Shown: in pieces, positions 5,506-7,345 of the stretch
How positions within the stretch are numbered: position 1 is the stretch's first letter
Layout: each line of letters opens with the position of its first letter
Origin: Desulfovibrio sp. UBA2564
GTDB lineage: Bacteria; Desulfobacterota; Desulfovibrionia; Desulfovibrionales; Desulfovibrionaceae
Direction of reading: 5' to 3'
NCBI GenBank assembly: GCA_002340305.1
Contig: DDLU01000004.1
Location: 1 to 7,345 of the forward strand
Length of the DNA stretch: 7,345 nucleotides
The notes under the pieces: model-generated
The model's input: the letters and a program-made list of their open reading frames with translations, nothing else
What the model was told of the DNA's origin: nothing
Databases searched by the model: none
Position numbers and translations under genes: made by a program

Positions 5506-5534
5506 AAAAAGACGACATTTATGTCGTCTTTTTT
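5506..5534. terminator. Terminator of the activator gene, containing palindrome E
   Basis: AAAAAGACGACA (5506-5517) pairs perfectly with TGTCGTCTTTTT (5522-5533) around TTTA, with A and T tracts outside the core, so it can end transcription in either direction. The inner 18 bp (5511-5528) read GACGACA-TTTA-TGTCGTC, the same CGACA-N4-TGTCG core as palindromes C and D. It is centred about 97 bp before the predicted sigma-54 start, so it may also act as a DNA binding site. Confidence 0.85.
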
Positions 5535-5590
5535 GTTTTGTATGCACTGTAGTAGGAATAAAACACAATTAATTCAAACACTTATAGATA

Positions 5591-5606
5591 TGGCACACCA
5601 TGTGCT
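5591..5606 (+). promoter_or_regulatory. Sigma-54 (RpoN) promoter, -24/-12 type
   Basis: TGGCAC-ACCAT-GTGCT matches the sigma-54 consensus TGGCAC-N5-TTGCW with one mismatch. It has the essential GG and GC dinucleotides at the correct spacing. Transcription should begin near 5617 on the + strand. Three candidate enhancer palindromes lie 97-184 bp upstream, next to a gene for a sigma-54 activator. The first protein-coding gene downstream is the EamA transporter at 5982, leaving a leader of about 365 bases. Confidence 0.72.
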
Positions 5607-5616
5607 TTAGGGCGCA

Positions 5617-5957
5617 GTGATTGTGCTACCGGTTTTTCTTCGAAGCAAGGCTTCTGTCTTGATCGAGTAAAAGCTCTTGGGAAGCTACCGGGTTCATAAA
5701 GGTGACGACCGCTAGTCCTGCGGCCTGAATGCTTCGGGATATTGCAGATACTTATCTCTTTGGCTGCAGTATCCTCCTCACTGAATTTCTTTACGCAGAG
5801 AATTTCAGCATCCGCCAGAAGCTTCACCTGTCCCCAGCTTTCCAAGAGCTTGTCCGGTAACGACATACTGAACCGACATCCTTGAGTACGGAAATTTTTT
5901 AATCGGCATATATTTCCCAAAGAGGTTCAGGCCTGTCTGACGGCAAACAGACGGGCC
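5617..5957 (+). ncRNA. Structured long leader or candidate small RNA
   Basis: There is no convincing gene on either strand between the sigma-54 promoter and the second transporter. Visible hairpins are GAAGC/GCTTC (5642-5654), an 11-bp stem with one wobble (5737-5747 with 5764-5774), a 12-bp stem with one mismatch and one wobble around ACGC (5781-5792 with 5797-5808), and a 10-bp stem (5930-5939 with 5948-5957). Six Ts at 5895-5900 could end a short RNA, but no good stem lies directly before them. I recognise no known riboswitch consensus. It may be a regulated 5' untranslated region or a sigma-54-dependent RNA; both are inference. Confidence 0.35.
5930..5957 (+). promoter_or_regulatory. Leader hairpin just upstream of the second transporter gene
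   Basis: GGCCTGTCTG (5930-5939) pairs with CAGACGGGCC (5948-5957) with a single G-T wobble and an 8-base loop. It ends 12 bases before the AGGAG ribosome binding site (5970-5974). There is no immediate T-run, so it is unlikely to be a simple terminator. It could affect translation or mRNA stability of the transporter operon. Confidence 0.45.
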
Positions 5958-5981
5958 ATTATAAGTTTTAGGAGTTGGATT

Positions 5982-6926
5982 ATGAAGTGGAATGAGTTCA
6001 AGAAAACCCAGAAAGCTGGTTATATTTTTATCCTTCTTGGTATTCTTAATTGGAGCGGAAACTTTGTTGCTGCACGCGGACTGGCAGGGTCTATTGATCC
6101 CGCAACGCTGAACCTGATGCGCTGGGTACTTGCGACGCTGGTATTTATCCCTTTCGGCCTCAAAGCATTTATTAGAGAACGTGAGCAGGTTGCCCGCTAT
6201 TGGAAAGAGCTTTCGGTGATCGCGCTTTGCGGTATTTCTCTTTACGACACCCTTGTGTTCATTGCCGGTGAAACTGCCGAAGCTCTGAACATGTCACTTA
6301 TTTCAACGCTGTCTCCCTTGTTGACAGCGTTGATTGCCCAGTTTTTTATGAAGGAAAAGCTCAAGCCGAGCATGTATGCTGGGATTGCCGTCAGTACCTT
6401 CGGTGTTGCCCTGTTGGTTACTGACGGCAGTCTCGATACCCTGCTGGGCATGCATTTCGCTAAAGGTGATCTGCTTATCCTATGTACAGCTATGATGTCC
6501 GCCATTTATAACACAGTTGTGGGTAAAGTGACCGGGAAAATCAGCCAGACAACATTGCTTATGTCCTGTTGCCTGTTCGGTACCCTGTACATTGTTCCCC
6601 TGTATTTGTTCGAAACAGGCGGACAGATTGTGATTCCCGAATTCACTTACAATCTCGTGGTTTCACTCATTTACCTTTCTGTTTTTGCTTCGATTCTTTG
6701 TTATCTGTTCTGGAACATGGCCGTTGAAGCTATCGGTGCCTCAAAGGCCGCGCTGTTCTATTACACTCTTCCCCCGGCAAGTGCGGTGGTGGCATGGTTT
6801 GTCATCCATGAGCCGGTGAACATAAACCAGATCATTAGTGGAATGGTTATCGTGTCCGGGATTCTTTTTGCATTGTACGGTGGCTCCCTCACTATGATGA
6901 GACGGAAAGCACCGAACTATGGCTAA
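5982..6926 (+). CDS. EamA/DMT-superfamily transporter (second copy)
   Basis: This 314-residue inner-membrane protein has about ten hydrophobic segments (roughly residues 13-31, 44-62, 77-95, 103-122, 131-147, 161-180, 190-209, 222-243, 255-273, 283-302) and a basic C-terminal tail (MMRRK, 305-309). The two EamA repeats are visible: SLISTLSPLLTALIAQFFMKEKL (105-127) in the first and AALFYYTLPPASAVVAWFVIHEP (256-278) in the second, both of the 'P...a.....EP' type. It probably exports an amino acid or other small metabolite; the substrate is unknown. ATG 5982 follows AGGAG (5970-5974) with normal spacing. It is only distantly similar in wording to the first EamA protein, so they are not recent duplicates. 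It is the first gene after the sigma-54 promoter at 5591 and overlaps the next gene by 8 bases. Confidence 0.9.
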   Translation: MKWNEFKKTQKAGYIFILLGILNWSGNFVAARGLAGSIDPATLNLMRWVLATLVFIPFGLKAFIREREQVARYWKELSVIALCGISLYDTLVFIAGETAEALNMSLISTLSPLLTALIAQFFMKEKLKPSMYAGIAVSTFGVALLVTDGSLDTLLGMHFAKGDLLILCTAMMSAIYNTVVGKVTGKISQTTLLMSCCLFGTLYIVPLYLFETGGQIVIPEFTYNLVVSLIYLSVFASILCYLFWNMAVEAIGASKAALFYYTLPPASAVVAWFVIHEPVNINQIISGMVIVSGILFALYGGSLTMMRRKAPNYG

Positions 6927-7345
6927 GAGGTTTAACTTACGAGATATTAGCGATTCCCTCGCCTGGAACATCTTCTTGATGCTGGCGGGGGCTTTTGTGT
7001 TTGTTGTGGGGTACAACGGCATTGCTGCCCATCACGATTTTGTTCCCGGTGCACTTTATGGTTTCTGCGTTGTTCTGCAGAAATTGGTGCCCCAGTTGAC
7101 GCTTTCGCAATGGTATCTGCTGTTGAACGTTCCCATGTTCACCATGGCCTTGAAGGGTGTCAGTAAGAGGTTCTTTTTTTTGAACATGCTGACTATGGGC
7201 ACAGTGACTTTGCTGACCACTTATGTGCAGTTGGATTTAGGTATTCACAATGAAATGTATGCCGCAATTGCATCCGGGGCCATTATGGGAGCCGGTTGCG
7301 GGATGATCCTGCGCACGTATGGCGGGGGCGGCGGTCTTGATGTTG
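6919..7345 (+). CDS. YitT-family membrane protein, N-terminal part (cut by window edge)
   Basis: The open frame runs off the window after 142 codons; YitT proteins usually have about 280 residues, so about half is seen. It begins MAKRFNLRDI and then has five hydrophobic segments (about 16-35, 41-58, 64-80, 85-104, 112-131). Residues 119-142, including SGAIMGAGCGMILR followed by GGGGGLDV, match the YitT/DUF161 signature (G..lG.G.Gl..r....tGG.D). The family's transported substrate is not established. ATG 6919 overlaps the transporter stop codon (6924-6926) by 8 bases and has no clear ribosome binding site of its own, so translation is probably coupled to the EamA gene. Confidence 0.8.
   Translation, partial: MAKRFNLRDISDSLAWNIFLMLAGAFVFVVGYNGIAAHHDFVPGALYGFCVVLQKLVPQLTLSQWYLLLNVPMFTMALKGVSKRFFFLNMLTMGTVTLLTTYVQLDLGIHNEMYAAIASGAIMGAGCGMILRTYGGGGGLDV

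Noticed and set aside
5582..5920. Minus-strand open frame of 112 codons in the long intergenic region
   Set aside because: It needs a TTG start without a ribosome binding site (an internal ATG gives 94 codons). It uses rare AGA, AGG and CGA codons in its second half, resembles no family I know, and runs across the + strand sigma-54 promoter. The first half looks slightly more protein-like, so a decayed gene is not excluded.
1..7345. CRISPR array, tRNA, rRNA, insertion sequence or prophage
   Set aside because: I saw no regularly spaced repeats, no tRNA T-arm or rRNA signature, and no transposase, integrase or phage-like protein.

Overview
The window looks like chromosomal DNA of a sulfate-reducing desulfobacterium, probably a Desulfovibrio/Maridesulfovibrio-type organism. 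This is inferred from the DsrE/F/H sulfur-relay genes, the PAS-AAA-Fis sigma-54 activator, moderate GC and clear AAGGAG-type ribosome binding sites. No sequence search was possible. All eight complete genes and one truncated gene lie on the + strand.

Layout. (1) Positions 1-135 hold two hairpins and the ribosome binding site of the first gene. (2) Positions 136-1622 are a tight operon of DsrH/TusB-like, DsrE/TusD-like, DsrF/TusC-like and OsmC-family proteins. (3) Positions 1696-2277 encode a 193-residue Ala-rich protein. Its C-terminal part resembles the end of an alkaline-phosphatase/sulfatase-superfamily domain with the metal ligands replaced. It may have its own promoter and is followed by a strong terminator (2419-2444). 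(4) Positions 2499-3787 are an EamA/DMT-type transporter followed by a 90-residue winged-helix-like protein, closed by tandem hairpins. (5) Positions 3942-5411 encode a sigma-54 activator with a PAS sensor domain, followed by a terminator at 5506-5534. (6) Positions 5412-5981 are 570 bases without a convincing gene but rich in regulatory signals. (7) Positions 5982-7345 are a second EamA/DMT transporter overlapping a YitT-family membrane protein cut by the window edge.

The most interesting observation is a family of 18-bp palindromes, consensus TGCGACA-N4-TGTCGCA. Two adjacent copies (5424-5441, 5443-5460) lie just behind the activator gene. A third is embedded in its terminator stem (5511-5528). 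Two degenerate copies (3878-3895, 3902-3919) lie just in front of it. Downstream is a good sigma-54 promoter, TGGCAC-N5-GTGCT at 5591-5606, at a normal enhancer distance from these palindromes. I infer a compact local circuit: the PAS-sensing activator binds these palindromes, switches on the EamA-YitT membrane-protein operon through sigma-54, and probably controls its own gene. The roughly 365-base region between the promoter and the transporter start is strongly structured. It could be an unusually long regulated leader or a sigma-54-dependent small RNA.
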